DNA from: GCA-2687025 sp964473525
GTDB taxonomy: Bacteria; Poribacteria; WGA-4E; GCA-2687025
Reading direction: 5' to 3'
NCBI GenBank assembly: GCA_964473525.1
Contig: CAYYPK010000035.1
Location: 1 to 64,000, forward strand
DNA length: 64,000 nt
The notes under the pieces: model-generated
The model's input: the letters and a program-made list of their open reading frames with translations, nothing else
Told to the model about the DNA's origin: nothing
Database searches by the model: none
Program-made: the position numbers and the translations under genes
In this document: piece by piece, positions 43,339-52,385 of the stretch
How positions within the stretch are numbered: position 1 is the first letter of the stretch
Layout of the letters: every line of letters begins with the position of its first letter

Positions 43339-44346
43339 ATGAAGTCCTCCTTTGGGTGGATAGCGGCGCTCGTGGGACTGCTGGTCGTGTGGATAATGAT
43401 CAGCAACGCGGCGCAGAGGAAGACGGCGCACGCCGTGCAGCGGCGCTCGTCGGCTCAGGTCGTCGGCGTGGCGCAGCAGCGCGTCACGTCCAGCATGGAT
43501 CTGACGGACAAGCTGAATCCCGCGATCCTCCCCGACGTTCTTAAGGAAGTGCTGCGCGAGGTCGCTCCCAGCAAGAAGCCGGAATCGAAGGAATTCCAGC
43601 AGGCGGTCGTCAAGAAGTTCAGCCAGAAGATCATGGACGACCCCGACATTAACTACCGCGTGGATCTCAACGCCGACGAGAACCTCGATCCCGTGCTGGT
43701 GGTGCCCGAGAGCATGGACGGTGAGGCGGCGGTCTATTCCGTGCGCGTGCCAGACCCTGACAAGCACAAGACGGACCCGCCAGCGACCGCGGACTGGAAC
43801 AAGATCGCAGCGGACGGGATCGAGTTGGTGGCGATCTCCGTGACGTTCGACGAGGCCAGTAAGACGATGTCCGTGGACGCGGAGCCCAACGAGCACCTCT
43901 ACACTGGCAGCCAACGTCACTACCGATCCAACTACTCCTCCAGCGGTCACAACTGGATGCAGACGTACTTCACGTACATGATCTTTCGCGACATCCTGTT
44001 TCGCCCCTACGGCTGGTATGGCCCGGGGTGGTACGGCGGGTGGTACGGTGGCTACTACGGCGGCTGGCACGCGCCGATCCATACGCGAACGGTCGTCGTG
44101 AACAACACGCGGTACGCCCGATCAACGGGCAGATCCACGGGCCTGCGCACGGCTTCCGGCCGCAACGTTCGCAGCACGAAGGCGTCCAGCCGGCGTTCCG
44201 CCCCGTCGTTCGTGCGCCGTTCGAGCGCGGCGGGAGCGTCGCGGACGGGCAGCAGCCGCACCACGTCGCGTTCCCGCTCAAGCAGCCGTTCGTCCACCCG
44301 CAGCGGCGGGTCGTTCCGCGGCGGCGGGTTCGGCGGAGGCAAGTGA
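43339..44346 (+). CDS. membrane-anchored protein with Ser/Gly/Arg-rich tail
   Basis: A 335-aa protein, not a named family. An N-terminal membrane helix (about 5-22, WIAALVGLLVVWIMI) is followed by a soluble domain rich in charged residues (about 50-210), then an aromatic stretch (RPYGWYGPGWYGGWYGG) and a low-complexity tail of Ser, Arg, Thr and Gly ending in SFRGGGFGGGK. Tails like this are found in proteins of the DUF4178/DUF350 cluster. It begins the likely operon: the DUF4178 gene starts six bases after its stop. Start ATG 43339 has GGCGAGG upstream. Confidence 0.7.
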   Translation: MKSSFGWIAALVGLLVVWIMISNAAQRKTAHAVQRRSSAQVVGVAQQRVTSSMDLTDKLNPAILPDVLKEVLREVAPSKKPESKEFQQAVVKKFSQKIMDDPDINYRVDLNADENLDPVLVVPESMDGEAAVYSVRVPDPDKHKTDPPATADWNKIAADGIELVAISVTFDEASKTMSVDAEPNEHLYTGSQRHYRSNYSSSGHNWMQTYFTYMIFRDILFRPYGWYGPGWYGGWYGGYYGGWHAPIHTRTVVVNNTRYARSTGRSTGLRTASGRNVRSTKASSRRSAPSFVRRSSAAGASRTGSSRTTSRSRSSSRSSTRSGGSFRGGGFGGGK

Positions 44347-44352
44347 CACCCC

Positions 44353-44955
44353 GTGAAGTTCATTCTCGCAGTAGCAATCGTCTTTGTGGTGATCATGCTG
44401 TTCAAATCGCTGCGTAAGAAGAAGGAAGAAGTCGAGGACACGGAATCCTACGACTGGACGCTGGACGACCTCGGCGCCGGCGGCGTCATATCGATCCTGG
44501 GCACGGACTACCTCGTCGAGCAGCGGAGCCTGTACGCCGCCGACGGCGCCGAATGGCACGAGGTGAAGCTCATTGGCGACAAGGGCGAGGTCTGGTGGCT
44601 TACGTGGGAATCAGACGACGACGATGAGCTGAGTCTCACGCAGGAGGTAGAGTTCCACTCCGTCGGTGTCACGCCGACGGATCTGGAGGAGCTCGCGGAC
44701 GAGGGTGTCGGGGAGGTGGAATACGACGGCGAGACGTACCACCTCGACGAGGCCGCCGAAGCGGACTACTACGAAGGCGGCGGAGACGACGGCCGCCGCC
44801 AATACTACTGGGACTTTGTCGACGAACACGGCGTGCGTACACTCGGAATCGTCCTGTGGGAGTCGCGCAGCTACGACGCCTATGCGGGATCGAACATACC
44901 CGCCAGCCAGGTAGACATCCTGCGACCCAACGACGAAGATGAGGACGACGACTAG
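44353..44955 (+). CDS. DUF4178-like membrane-anchored protein
   Basis: A 200-aa protein with one N-terminal membrane helix (MKFILAVAIVFVVIMLF), a basic stop (RKKKEE) and then a domain of repeated beta-strands: LGAGGVISILGTDYLVEQR, EWHEVKLIGDKGEVWWLTWES, FVDEHGVRTLGIVLWESRSY. This is the DUF4178 pattern. The tail is strongly acidic. It is encoded six bases after the tail-rich gene and 38 bases before the DUF350 gene. In other bacteria DUF4178, DUF350 and an aminopropyltransferase are frequent neighbours, a link known from gene context rather than from biochemistry. Confidence 0.8.
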   Translation: MKFILAVAIVFVVIMLFKSLRKKKEEVEDTESYDWTLDDLGAGGVISILGTDYLVEQRSLYAADGAEWHEVKLIGDKGEVWWLTWESDDDDELSLTQEVEFHSVGVTPTDLEELADEGVGEVEYDGETYHLDEAAEADYYEGGGDDGRRQYYWDFVDEHGVRTLGIVLWESRSYDAYAGSNIPASQVDILRPNDEDEDDD

Positions 44956-44993
44956 CGCCCACTACTCGCAGGTGGGGCAAAGGGAGGAACGGC

Positions 44994-45302
44994 ATGACTC
45001 GCAAGGTTTGGCGATGCGGTCTGGCGGCGTGGGCGCTCATGGTGATGGTCGCGGGCACGGCTGCGGCGCAGGACGCTGACGCCGGCTTGTTCGGCCCCGA
45101 GATGGTGCACGGCCTTGTAGGCGCCGTGGTGTACAGCATCCTCGGCTTCCTGATCCTGATGATCGGCTTCAAGGTGTTCGACATCGTGACCCCGTTCGAC
45201 CTGAACAAGGAAATCTCCGAGGATGACAACCCGGCCGCGGGCATCGTCGTCGCGGGCATGATGATCGCTCTCGGGATCATCGTCGCCGCCGCGATATTCT
45301 AG
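44994..45302 (+). CDS. DUF350-like small membrane protein
   Basis: A 102-aa membrane protein. A signal-like N-terminal segment ends at AQD, followed by a helix (VVYSILGFLILMIGFKVF), the polar loop DIVTPFDLNKEISEDDNPAAG that marks DUF350, and a second helix (VVAGMMIALGIIVAAAIF). The conserved short repeat of this family is present once instead of twice, so it is a half-size member. Start ATG 44994 has GGGAGG upstream. Confidence 0.82.
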   Translation: MTRKVWRCGLAAWALMVMVAGTAAAQDADAGLFGPEMVHGLVGAVVYSILGFLILMIGFKVFDIVTPFDLNKEISEDDNPAAGIVVAGMMIALGIIVAAAIF

Positions 45303-45374
45303 ACCCCGGCCGAGCCGCGCCCCCAGCACCACAACCTTGGCTGCTCTCGGGCGGCCGGCTGAATCCGCCTGTAC

Positions 45375-47060
45375 TTGAAGACAACTCGCCGAGACTTCCT
45401 CTCTATCCTTGGCAAGGGCGCCGCTCTTGGGGTGTCCTTGCCGCTCTTGGACGGTTGCGCTCCAGCGGCTGACAACGGTGCCCTGCCGTTCGACGGAAGC
45501 GTCGTTGGCGAGGATCACGGGCTATGCCACGACATGCGCGACGGGCGCGTCGACCTGAGCCATGTCGAGCCTGAACCGCACATCCACGACGTCATCATCG
45601 TGGGTGGTGGGGTGTCGGGCGTTGCCGCCGCCTGGAAGCTCACGCGTAGCGGCGTCCGCGACGTACTGATTGTCGAGCGGGGCCGCGAGCTCGGCGGCAC
45701 TTCGGTGGGCGGGCAGCTCGACGGGCAGAGCTTCGCGTGGGCGGCGCACTACATCGAGTCGCCCGGGCCGGGCTCGCCACACATGCACGAGATCTGCGGG
45801 GATCTCGGCATTATCCGCGACTACATCGGCGGGTGGCCCGTGGTGGACCCGCGGTACGTCGTGCGAGACCCAGAAGTAGGCCTCCGGGCCGGAGCCACGT
45901 GGCGCCCCGTCCACTTCCCGATGCAGGTTGCCGCGTCGGCTGACGTCGTCGAATACGAGCGCTTTCGACAGGACATGTACCGCTGGGTTACGTGGCGAGA
46001 CTCGGCGGGACGCCCCGCATTCGGCAGGCCCATCGAGCGCACGAGCCCGGCGGACGAGGTCCGAGACCTGGACGGCATCACGATGGCGGCGTACCTCGAC
46101 CGCATCGGCATCCGCTCGGAACTCGTGCGTTGGTACGTGAACAACCGCGTCGTCGACGAGTACGGATGCGGCGTCGAGACAGTGTCGGCGTGGGCGGGCG
46201 TGCAGTTCTGGGCGCAGTCGAACTCGTCGTTCACCGACTTCGAGCCGTCGGGAACGCCGTCGCCCGTCGTGCTATCTTGGCCCCAGGGCAACGCCTTCCT
46301 CGTGGACGGCATGGCGCGCGGTCTGACCGAGTCTCAGAAGCGACTCGGGTCGCTCGTGGTCAACGTGCGCAACGCCGGGGATCGCGTCCTCGTGACATGC
46401 GTCGATGTCGCCGACGGCGCCAAGCGGACACTGCTCGCCAGGCGGGTCATCTACGCGGCGCCCAAGCATGCGGTCTACTACGCCATCCCTGACCTCGTCT
46501 CCGTCGGGCGCGACGAATTCAACGCATGCGAGTACGTCCCGTGGGTAACAGCCGCCGTTCATGTTAGTAGACCGCCAGCCGCGAGGCCACGGCACCCACT
46601 CACGTGGGAGACGCTGGGCCACGAGGCGTGGGGCCTCGGCTACATCGACAATCGACACATGACGCGGCAGGGCGACGGCTTCGACGAGCCCACGGTCCTC
46701 ACGTTCTACGCCGCCCTGTGCGACGACATCGACGCGGACCGTCACCGTCTGCTGGACGAGGGGTGGGACTACTGGGCGCGCGCGGTGTTGGGAGCTTTGC
46801 AGCAGATGCATCCCGGCATCGAGTCGCTCATCACGCGGCTGGACGTGCGCAAGTGGGGCCACGCGATGATCGCCATGAAGCCCGGCCATCTGTGGGGCGC
46901 GGAGCGACGGCGCATGTTGCGACCGTTCGGGAACATCGAGTTCGCGGGCGTCGACATCGGTGGCACGCCGGTGTTCGAGCAGGCGTCCTACCGCGGCATC
47001 GCGGCCGCGGAAGCGGTCATGGACGCGTTGGGCGTGAGCTACTCTTCGTCACTAGCATAG
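45375..47060 (+). CDS. Tat-exported FAD/NAD(P)-binding amine-oxidase-like protein
   Basis: A 561-aa protein. The N-terminus has the twin-arginine motif TTRRDFLS followed by a hydrophobic segment and a lipobox-like LLDGC, so it may be exported folded and lipidated. The Rossmann FAD site is VIIVGGGVSGVAAAWKL with ERGRELGGTS, and the C-terminal FAD strand is FAGVDIGGTPVFEQ. This resembles flavin amine oxidases and phytoene-desaturase-like proteins; a polyamine link is suggested only by the aminopropyltransferase two genes on. Start TTG 45375 is unusual and lacks a clear ribosome site; no better start is available. Confidence 0.75.
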   Translation: MKTTRRDFLSILGKGAALGVSLPLLDGCAPAADNGALPFDGSVVGEDHGLCHDMRDGRVDLSHVEPEPHIHDVIIVGGGVSGVAAAWKLTRSGVRDVLIVERGRELGGTSVGGQLDGQSFAWAAHYIESPGPGSPHMHEICGDLGIIRDYIGGWPVVDPRYVVRDPEVGLRAGATWRPVHFPMQVAASADVVEYERFRQDMYRWVTWRDSAGRPAFGRPIERTSPADEVRDLDGITMAAYLDRIGIRSELVRWYVNNRVVDEYGCGVETVSAWAGVQFWAQSNSSFTDFEPSGTPSPVVLSWPQGNAFLVDGMARGLTESQKRLGSLVVNVRNAGDRVLVTCVDVADGAKRTLLARRVIYAAPKHAVYYAIPDLVSVGRDEFNACEYVPWVTAAVHVSRPPAARPRHPLTWETLGHEAWGLGYIDNRHMTRQGDGFDEPTVLTFYAALCDDIDADRHRLLDEGWDYWARAVLGALQQMHPGIESLITRLDVRKWGHAMIAMKPGHLWGAERRRMLRPFGNIEFAGVDIGGTPVFEQASYRGIAAAEAVMDALGVSYSSSLA

Positions 47061-47094
47061 AGTCGCTATCATAGGCGTACCTCTGGAGCGCGCT

Positions 47095-47637
47095 GTGCAA
47101 GGCTACGTCGACCAGCGACTGAGCGACCTGCGACTCATCATGATGGATCGCGCCCCGAACCGCGACCGGTTCCGGCTCTATGGCGAGACCCAGGTAAGGA
47201 CGGATGCGTACACGGCGGACATGTGGATCATCGGCAGCAGCCACGTCATGACGTTCGCGACCGCCCGCGGCGTGGGCAGCGAGATGCTCACCTGTCGCGG
47301 CGATGGGTGTCCAGACGACGATCAGCACGTGATGCGTGACCTGTCGGGAGCCCGTTTCACGCGTCCCATCCCTGGGGCCGATTCTTACGTGATTGGCGTT
47401 GAGACACAGACCTTCGACGCGGCCTCGTTGCGAGACGAACAGCGACGCCTCGTGTCCGAGGCGGATGACGACTGTCTCCTCCACCTCTTCCCCGCTCCTG
47501 ACCCGGACGAGCTGTCGCCTCTGACCCTGGTGCGCGTAGTCAACGCGGACGCGTCTGTGTTTGAGATGACCACGGCGCACACGTACCCACAGGATCTGGC
47601 GATGGTGTTCACCCACACGACGATACGCCTGACATGA
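47095..47637 (+). CDS. DUF2617-like protein
   Basis: A 180-aa soluble protein resembling DUF2617, which is often found beside spermidine-synthase-like and DUF350 genes. It shows a beta-rich pattern (DMWIIGSSHVMTFATARG; TRPIPGADSYVIGVETQTF; LLHLFPAPDPDELSPLTLVR). No catalytic motif is visible. Start GTG 47095 has TGGAG upstream. Its stop overlaps the ATG of the next gene (ATGA), so it is translated together with the aminopropyltransferase; this coupling argues for a stoichiometric partner role. Confidence 0.75.
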   Translation: MQGYVDQRLSDLRLIMMDRAPNRDRFRLYGETQVRTDAYTADMWIIGSSHVMTFATARGVGSEMLTCRGDGCPDDDQHVMRDLSGARFTRPIPGADSYVIGVETQTFDAASLRDEQRRLVSEADDDCLLHLFPAPDPDELSPLTLVRVVNADASVFEMTTAHTYPQDLAMVFTHTTIRLT

Positions 47638-49238
47638 AGGCCCCGGCGGAAGGCGCTCCCGTGTCGCGCGGCGGAGCCATCATGCTGCTCGTGGCGGTGA
47701 CCGTCGCCGCGTCGTGCGCCATCGTCTACGAACTCATCATCGCGACGATCTCGTCCTACCTGCTCGGAAACAGCGTTTACCACTTCTCGATCACCATCGG
47801 CGTGTTCATGGTGTCCATGGGGCTAGGGTCGTTCCTGTCGCGTTACCTCAAGACGCGCCTCGTCGAGCGGTTCATCCTCGTTGAGGTCTCGCTTGGGATG
47901 ATCGGCGGAGCGTCGGCCGTCGCTCTGTATGGCATGTACGTGGCCTCCAACAGCGACGCCGCGTACTCATGGTCAATGTTCGCGGTCATCGTCGTCATCG
48001 GGACGCTAGTCGGGTTGGAAATCCCGCTGCTGACGCGCATTCTCAACGAGCGCGGCGGACTGAGAACGGCCCTCGCGAACGCCCTGACGTTCGACTACGC
48101 CGGCGCCCTCGTGGGCTCCGTGGCGTTCCCACTCATCATGCTGAAGTACGTGGGCCTTGTCCGCACGGGTTTCGTGATGGGTCTGCTGAACGTGGCTGCC
48201 GGAGCGATCATCCTGCCACAGGCCGACGGTGGCCGCGCGGGCCGCGCGAGTCTCATTGCCGCGTCGGCCGCCGCTGCCGCGCTGCTCGCGCTGGGCGTGA
48301 GGTACGAGCCGGCGATCACCGCAGCGCTGGAACGCGCGCTCTACGACAACCCCATCATCACGTCCGAGCAGTCTCCCTACCAGAAGCTCACGGTCACGCG
48401 GCGGGCGGACACATGGCCCGAGGCGGACACGCCCGGCTACGCCGCGCCCGTCGTCGCGAAGCGAGGAAACGACCTCCGCCTGTTCATCGACGGTCAGATA
48501 CAGTTCAGCTCCGTGGACGAGTACCGCTACCACGAGGCGCTCGTGCATCCCGCGATGAGCGCGGCGCGTTCACGGGCGTCCGTGCTGATCCTGGGCGGCG
48601 GAGATGGGCTGGCGGCCCGCGATGTGTTGAGGCACCCAGACGTGGCGCAAGTCACGCTCGTGGATCTGGACCCGCGTATTATCGAGCTGTGCAGCACGCA
48701 CCCTGAAATCGTCGCGCTCAATGAGGGCGCCCTGAGCGACGCGCGCGTAAGCGTGGTCACGCAGGACGGGTACAAGTTCGTCGAGCAGTCACCGAGCAAG
48801 TTCGACGTCGTCATCATCGACCTGCCCGACCCCAATCACGAGACGCTCTCGAAGCTGTATTCGGTCGAGTTCTACCGCCTCGTCGCCCGGGCGCTCTACC
48901 CCGGCGGCGCGATCGTGACGCAGAGCACGTCGCCGTTCTTCGCCCGCGCCGCTTTCTGGTCCATCCACCGCACGTTGGAGGCCGCCGAGCTGCACGTCCT
49001 CGCGTACCACACGAACGTGCCGTCCCTCGGCGACTGGGGCTTCAATCTCGCCACCGACCGACCCGTCGACGCCTCGACGCTCGGAGTAGACGTCGAGACG
49101 CTGTTCCTCACGACGGCACAGATGCCCGCGATGTTCCGCTTCGGCAAGGACGCGGAGGAAATCGACGCGCACGTCAACACGCTGCTGCGGCCCGTCCTGA
49201 TGCACTACTACGACGACGACCGGTGGGGTTACTACTAG
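47634..49238 (+). CDS. membrane-bound polyamine aminopropyltransferase (SpeE-like) with seven TM helices
   Basis: A 534-aa protein. Residues about 1-225 contain seven hydrophobic segments; residues 240-520 are a spermidine/spermine synthase domain: LFIDGQIQFSSVDEYRYHE (start of the fold), SAM-like loop LILGGGDGLAARDVL at about 318-332, DLDPRIIELCST, and DLPDPNHETLSKLYS. It should transfer an aminopropyl group from decarboxylated SAM to a diamine, at the inner membrane. Distinct from the soluble SpeE; no SpeD (decarboxylase) gene is nearby. Coupled by ATGA to the DUF2617 gene. Confidence 0.88.
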   Translation: MKAPAEGAPVSRGGAIMLLVAVTVAASCAIVYELIIATISSYLLGNSVYHFSITIGVFMVSMGLGSFLSRYLKTRLVERFILVEVSLGMIGGASAVALYGMYVASNSDAAYSWSMFAVIVVIGTLVGLEIPLLTRILNERGGLRTALANALTFDYAGALVGSVAFPLIMLKYVGLVRTGFVMGLLNVAAGAIILPQADGGRAGRASLIAASAAAAALLALGVRYEPAITAALERALYDNPIITSEQSPYQKLTVTRRADTWPEADTPGYAAPVVAKRGNDLRLFIDGQIQFSSVDEYRYHEALVHPAMSAARSRASVLILGGGDGLAARDVLRHPDVAQVTLVDLDPRIIELCSTHPEIVALNEGALSDARVSVVTQDGYKFVEQSPSKFDVVIIDLPDPNHETLSKLYSVEFYRLVARALYPGGAIVTQSTSPFFARAAFWSIHRTLEAAELHVLAYHTNVPSLGDWGFNLATDRPVDASTLGVDVETLFLTTAQMPAMFRFGKDAEEIDAHVNTLLRPVLMHYYDDDRWGYY

Positions 49239-49324
49239 CGCGCCGTCTGTCTACTCTCGCGCCTGCCGCTGGCCGCCGTCGCCCATAGTCCGTATGATGC
49301 GGCTACGTCGCCCCCGAGGCCCGC

Positions 49325-51214
49325 ATGCGCGCACACAAGCACAGTCACGCAAACCGTCCGCCCACCCGAGGCGTGCTACTGGGTCTGCTCCTCATCCCGC
49401 CGAACTCGTACTTCATCATGGCGAACCACCTCATCTACTGGAGCGCCCTCCCGACGACGATGGCGCTCATGTTCAACGTCGTCATCACGCTCACGCTGGT
49501 GGCCGCCGGGAACATGGCGTTGCGTCGGTATTGGCCGGCCGTCGCGCTCACGCCAGGGGAGCTGCTCGTCGTGTACGCGATGCTCGCCGTCACCTCCGCG
49601 CTGGCGGGACACGACATGCTGCAGACGATCATCCCCACGGTGCCGTACGGCTTCTGGTTCGCCACGCCAGAGAATGAGTGGAAGGAGCTCTTCCACTCCT
49701 ATCTGCCGCGTTGGCTGACAACGGACAACGTCGAGTCGTTGGCGCACTACTACGACGGTCACGCGAGGTTCGCGACGTGGGAGCACTTCCACGACTGGGC
49801 GCGGCCTGCTCTCTGGTGGACGGCGCTGCTTACCGTCCTCGCGGTAGCCATGTTGAGTCTCAACGCCATGCTGTCCGGGCAGTGGATCTATCGCGAGCGA
49901 CTCAGCTTCCCTATCGTGCGTCTGCCGATGGCCCTCGTCAGCGCGGAGCGGCCGCTACTACGCAGCCGCGCGATGTGGGTCGGGTTCGCGATTGCCGCCA
50001 CCGTGGATCTGGTCAACGGCCTGCACGTGTTCTACCCGTTCGTGCCCGAAATCCCCGTGCGGAAGGTGGACCTCGGGACGCACTTCACCTCGCGACCGTG
50101 GAACGCCATCGGCTGGACGCCGCTGTACGTGCTCCCGTTCGGTCTGGGTCTGGCTTTCCTCATGCCGCTGGACGTGTCGTTTTCGCTCTGGTTCTGCTTC
50201 ATCCTGTGGAAGCTCGAACGGGTCTTGGGACGAGTCGTCGGCGTTTACGGAATGCCTGGATTTCCGTACGCTGGCGCGCAAGGCGCAGGGGCGTACATGG
50301 CGCTGGCGGCGCTCGCCCTCTTCGCCGCGCGCAGGCATCTGGTGGGGAACGTGCGACGGCTGTGGAGGGGGCGCAACGATGGCGGCGTCGGCTGGCCAGC
50401 GCTCGGTCTGTGCTTGTCCGGCGCGCTGCTGCTGGCGTTCGGCGTCCGCATAGGCATGGGCGTGGCGCCAGCGTTGCTGTTCTTCGGCATCTACTTCTGG
50501 CTCTCTCTCGCGATCACCCGGGTGCGCGCCGAGGTCGGCCCGCCCACGCACGAGATGTTCTCCGCGACGCCGCACGGTGTCATCGACGACGTGTTCGGCA
50601 CGCGCCGCTTCTCGCCGGGCAGCCTGACGGGATTCGCCATGTTCGCGGCGTTCAACCGCGGCTCACGCGCGAACCCGATGCCCCACGTGATGGAGGGCTT
50701 CAAGGTTGCTCGAGACTCGGGCGTTGGTCGTGGATGGATGTCCGCATCTGTCCTCCTGGCGACGGTCTTCGGCACGTTGTGGGCGTTCTGCGCCTACCTG
50801 CATGTGTCGTACACCGTCGGCGCCAAGGGCGGCCTGGGAGGCGTCTCGTACGATCTCCTTCGGCGTTGGATCTACCATCCCTCCACGACGGACGGACCTG
50901 CGGTGGCGTTCATGCTCGTCGGCTTCGGCATCACGACAGCCATGTGGCTCCTACGCGGCGCCTTCCCTGGCTGGCCGTTGCATCCTGCTGGATACGCGGT
51001 CGCCAGCGGGCAATGGACGTTCGGGTGGGTGTGGTTCTCGGTCCTCATTAGCTGGGCGGTGAAGTTCGCTGTCCTTCGCTTCGGAGGGATGCGGGCGTAC
51101 CGCAAGGCTGCCCCGCTATTCTTGGGTCTGCTCCTTGGCGAGTACGTCGTTGGTGGCGGTTGGGTGCTGATCCGGTTGGCGTTCGGCGTCCGCGTGTACT
51201 CGTTCTACCGCTGA
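49325..51214 (+). CDS. DUF6785 family multi-TM protein (OPT-like)
   Basis: A 629-aa polytopic inner-membrane protein with about 14 hydrophobic segments, resembling the DUF6785 family that is related in layout to oligopeptide transporters. Marks include LLLIPPNSYFIMANHLIYWSA near the N-terminus, GQWIYRERLSFPIVRLPM in the middle, and FGIYFWLSLAITRVRAEVGPPTHE. Its substrate is unknown. Start ATG 49325 has CGAGG five bases upstream. It is not closely linked to its neighbours. Confidence 0.78.
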   Translation: MRAHKHSHANRPPTRGVLLGLLLIPPNSYFIMANHLIYWSALPTTMALMFNVVITLTLVAAGNMALRRYWPAVALTPGELLVVYAMLAVTSALAGHDMLQTIIPTVPYGFWFATPENEWKELFHSYLPRWLTTDNVESLAHYYDGHARFATWEHFHDWARPALWWTALLTVLAVAMLSLNAMLSGQWIYRERLSFPIVRLPMALVSAERPLLRSRAMWVGFAIAATVDLVNGLHVFYPFVPEIPVRKVDLGTHFTSRPWNAIGWTPLYVLPFGLGLAFLMPLDVSFSLWFCFILWKLERVLGRVVGVYGMPGFPYAGAQGAGAYMALAALALFAARRHLVGNVRRLWRGRNDGGVGWPALGLCLSGALLLAFGVRIGMGVAPALLFFGIYFWLSLAITRVRAEVGPPTHEMFSATPHGVIDDVFGTRRFSPGSLTGFAMFAAFNRGSRANPMPHVMEGFKVARDSGVGRGWMSASVLLATVFGTLWAFCAYLHVSYTVGAKGGLGGVSYDLLRRWIYHPSTTDGPAVAFMLVGFGITTAMWLLRGAFPGWPLHPAGYAVASGQWTFGWVWFSVLISWAVKFAVLRFGGMRAYRKAAPLFLGLLLGEYVVGGGWVLIRLAFGVRVYSFYR

Positions 51215-51304
51215 TGCGGGGCCGAACTGCGTCCGCGCGTGGGTGTCGGACGAGCAACGGTCGCCGCCGAACGCGCCAATCACGACGACAGACGGGCCAC
51301 AGCG

Positions 51305-52270
51305 ATGGATACGGACACTCTCACGCGGGTCATACAGCACTGGGATGTGCGCCCTGTGCGCGAATGGAACAGCATCGAAGACGGCGTCGTCTTCGAGGCG
51401 GTGACAGACGACGGCGCGCGGTACGCCTTGAAGGACCGTGGGGAGCTCGATCCGTGGTGGCGCGACCGGCTGCCCTTCGAGCACGACGTCACGAACCACG
51501 TTCACCGCTGCGGCGTCCCGGTCGCCAGGCTTCTCGAGACGCGAGAGGGCGAGCCGGTCGCGGTTGTCGACGGCCGCTTCTACTCGCTGAGTCCCGCGTT
51601 CCGCAATCGCCCAACGGAACTGACGCGGGAAGATGCGCTCGTCTGTTACGGCAACTGCGGCCGCGCCATCGCCCGGATGCACCAGGCTCTCGCCACGTAT
51701 CCCACCGAAGGCGTCGGCGGCAAGACATGGCACGCCGACCTGCACGATCGGATCGTCACCACCTGCATACCTTACGTCCAGGAGCGGATGCCTGAGGCGG
51801 AGGCGGCCCCCTTCGCGCGACGGCTCGCGGACGTGCGGGAAGACATGGAGCGAGCGTACCGCGACCTACCCCCGCAACTGATCTTCTGGGACTGTCACCC
51901 CGGGAACCTGGTGCGAGACGGCGCCGAGGTGACGGGGTTTGTGGACTGCAACCACTACGCGGTCGGGCCGCGCATGTTCGACGTCGCGCACTACCTGCTG
52001 CATCTCGTGAAGTGGTTCGTGGACGAACCAGACAAGACCGCCGCCTGGCTCGACCTCCTCCCTCGCCTCATAGCCGGGTATGAGGACGCTATATCGCTGA
52101 CTGACCATGAGAAGTGGGCGCTGCCGTGCCTTCTGCTCGTAGGCCCTCTGATGTTCATGGACATGTCGCTCCGCAACGGCGAGGGCATGGACCACGCCGA
52201 ACTCCGCGCGTTCGGGTGGCTGTGCGATGCCGGCCCCGAGATCGCGCGCAGGATGAAGCAAGTCCTGTAG
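51305..52270 (+). CDS. APH-like phosphotransferase family protein
   Basis: A 321-aa APH-fold kinase. The nucleotide-lobe strand DGARYALKDRGEL carries the lysine; the catalytic loop is LIFWDCHPGNLVR with Asp and Asn; the metal-binding motif is GFVDCNHYAVGPRMFDVAHYL. Substrate unknown: this family phosphorylates amines, alcohols and sugars. Start ATG 51305 (MDTDTLTRVIQHW) is a natural family start; the longer frame to 51239 is less likely. The ribosome site is weak. Different in sequence from the APH protein at 31614. Confidence 0.83.
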   Translation: MDTDTLTRVIQHWDVRPVREWNSIEDGVVFEAVTDDGARYALKDRGELDPWWRDRLPFEHDVTNHVHRCGVPVARLLETREGEPVAVVDGRFYSLSPAFRNRPTELTREDALVCYGNCGRAIARMHQALATYPTEGVGGKTWHADLHDRIVTTCIPYVQERMPEAEAAPFARRLADVREDMERAYRDLPPQLIFWDCHPGNLVRDGAEVTGFVDCNHYAVGPRMFDVAHYLLHLVKWFVDEPDKTAAWLDLLPRLIAGYEDAISLTDHEKWALPCLLLVGPLMFMDMSLRNGEGMDHAELRAFGWLCDAGPEIARRMKQVL

Positions 52271-52385
52271 ACGGCGCCCCAGGCGCGAAGCCGCGGCCAC
52301 ATAGTGCCGCCGGTACGTGGGACGGCGACGAGCCAACGTATGCGACTCGCCGCCGGTCTATACCATCGACTGAGGTCGGCGCCGA

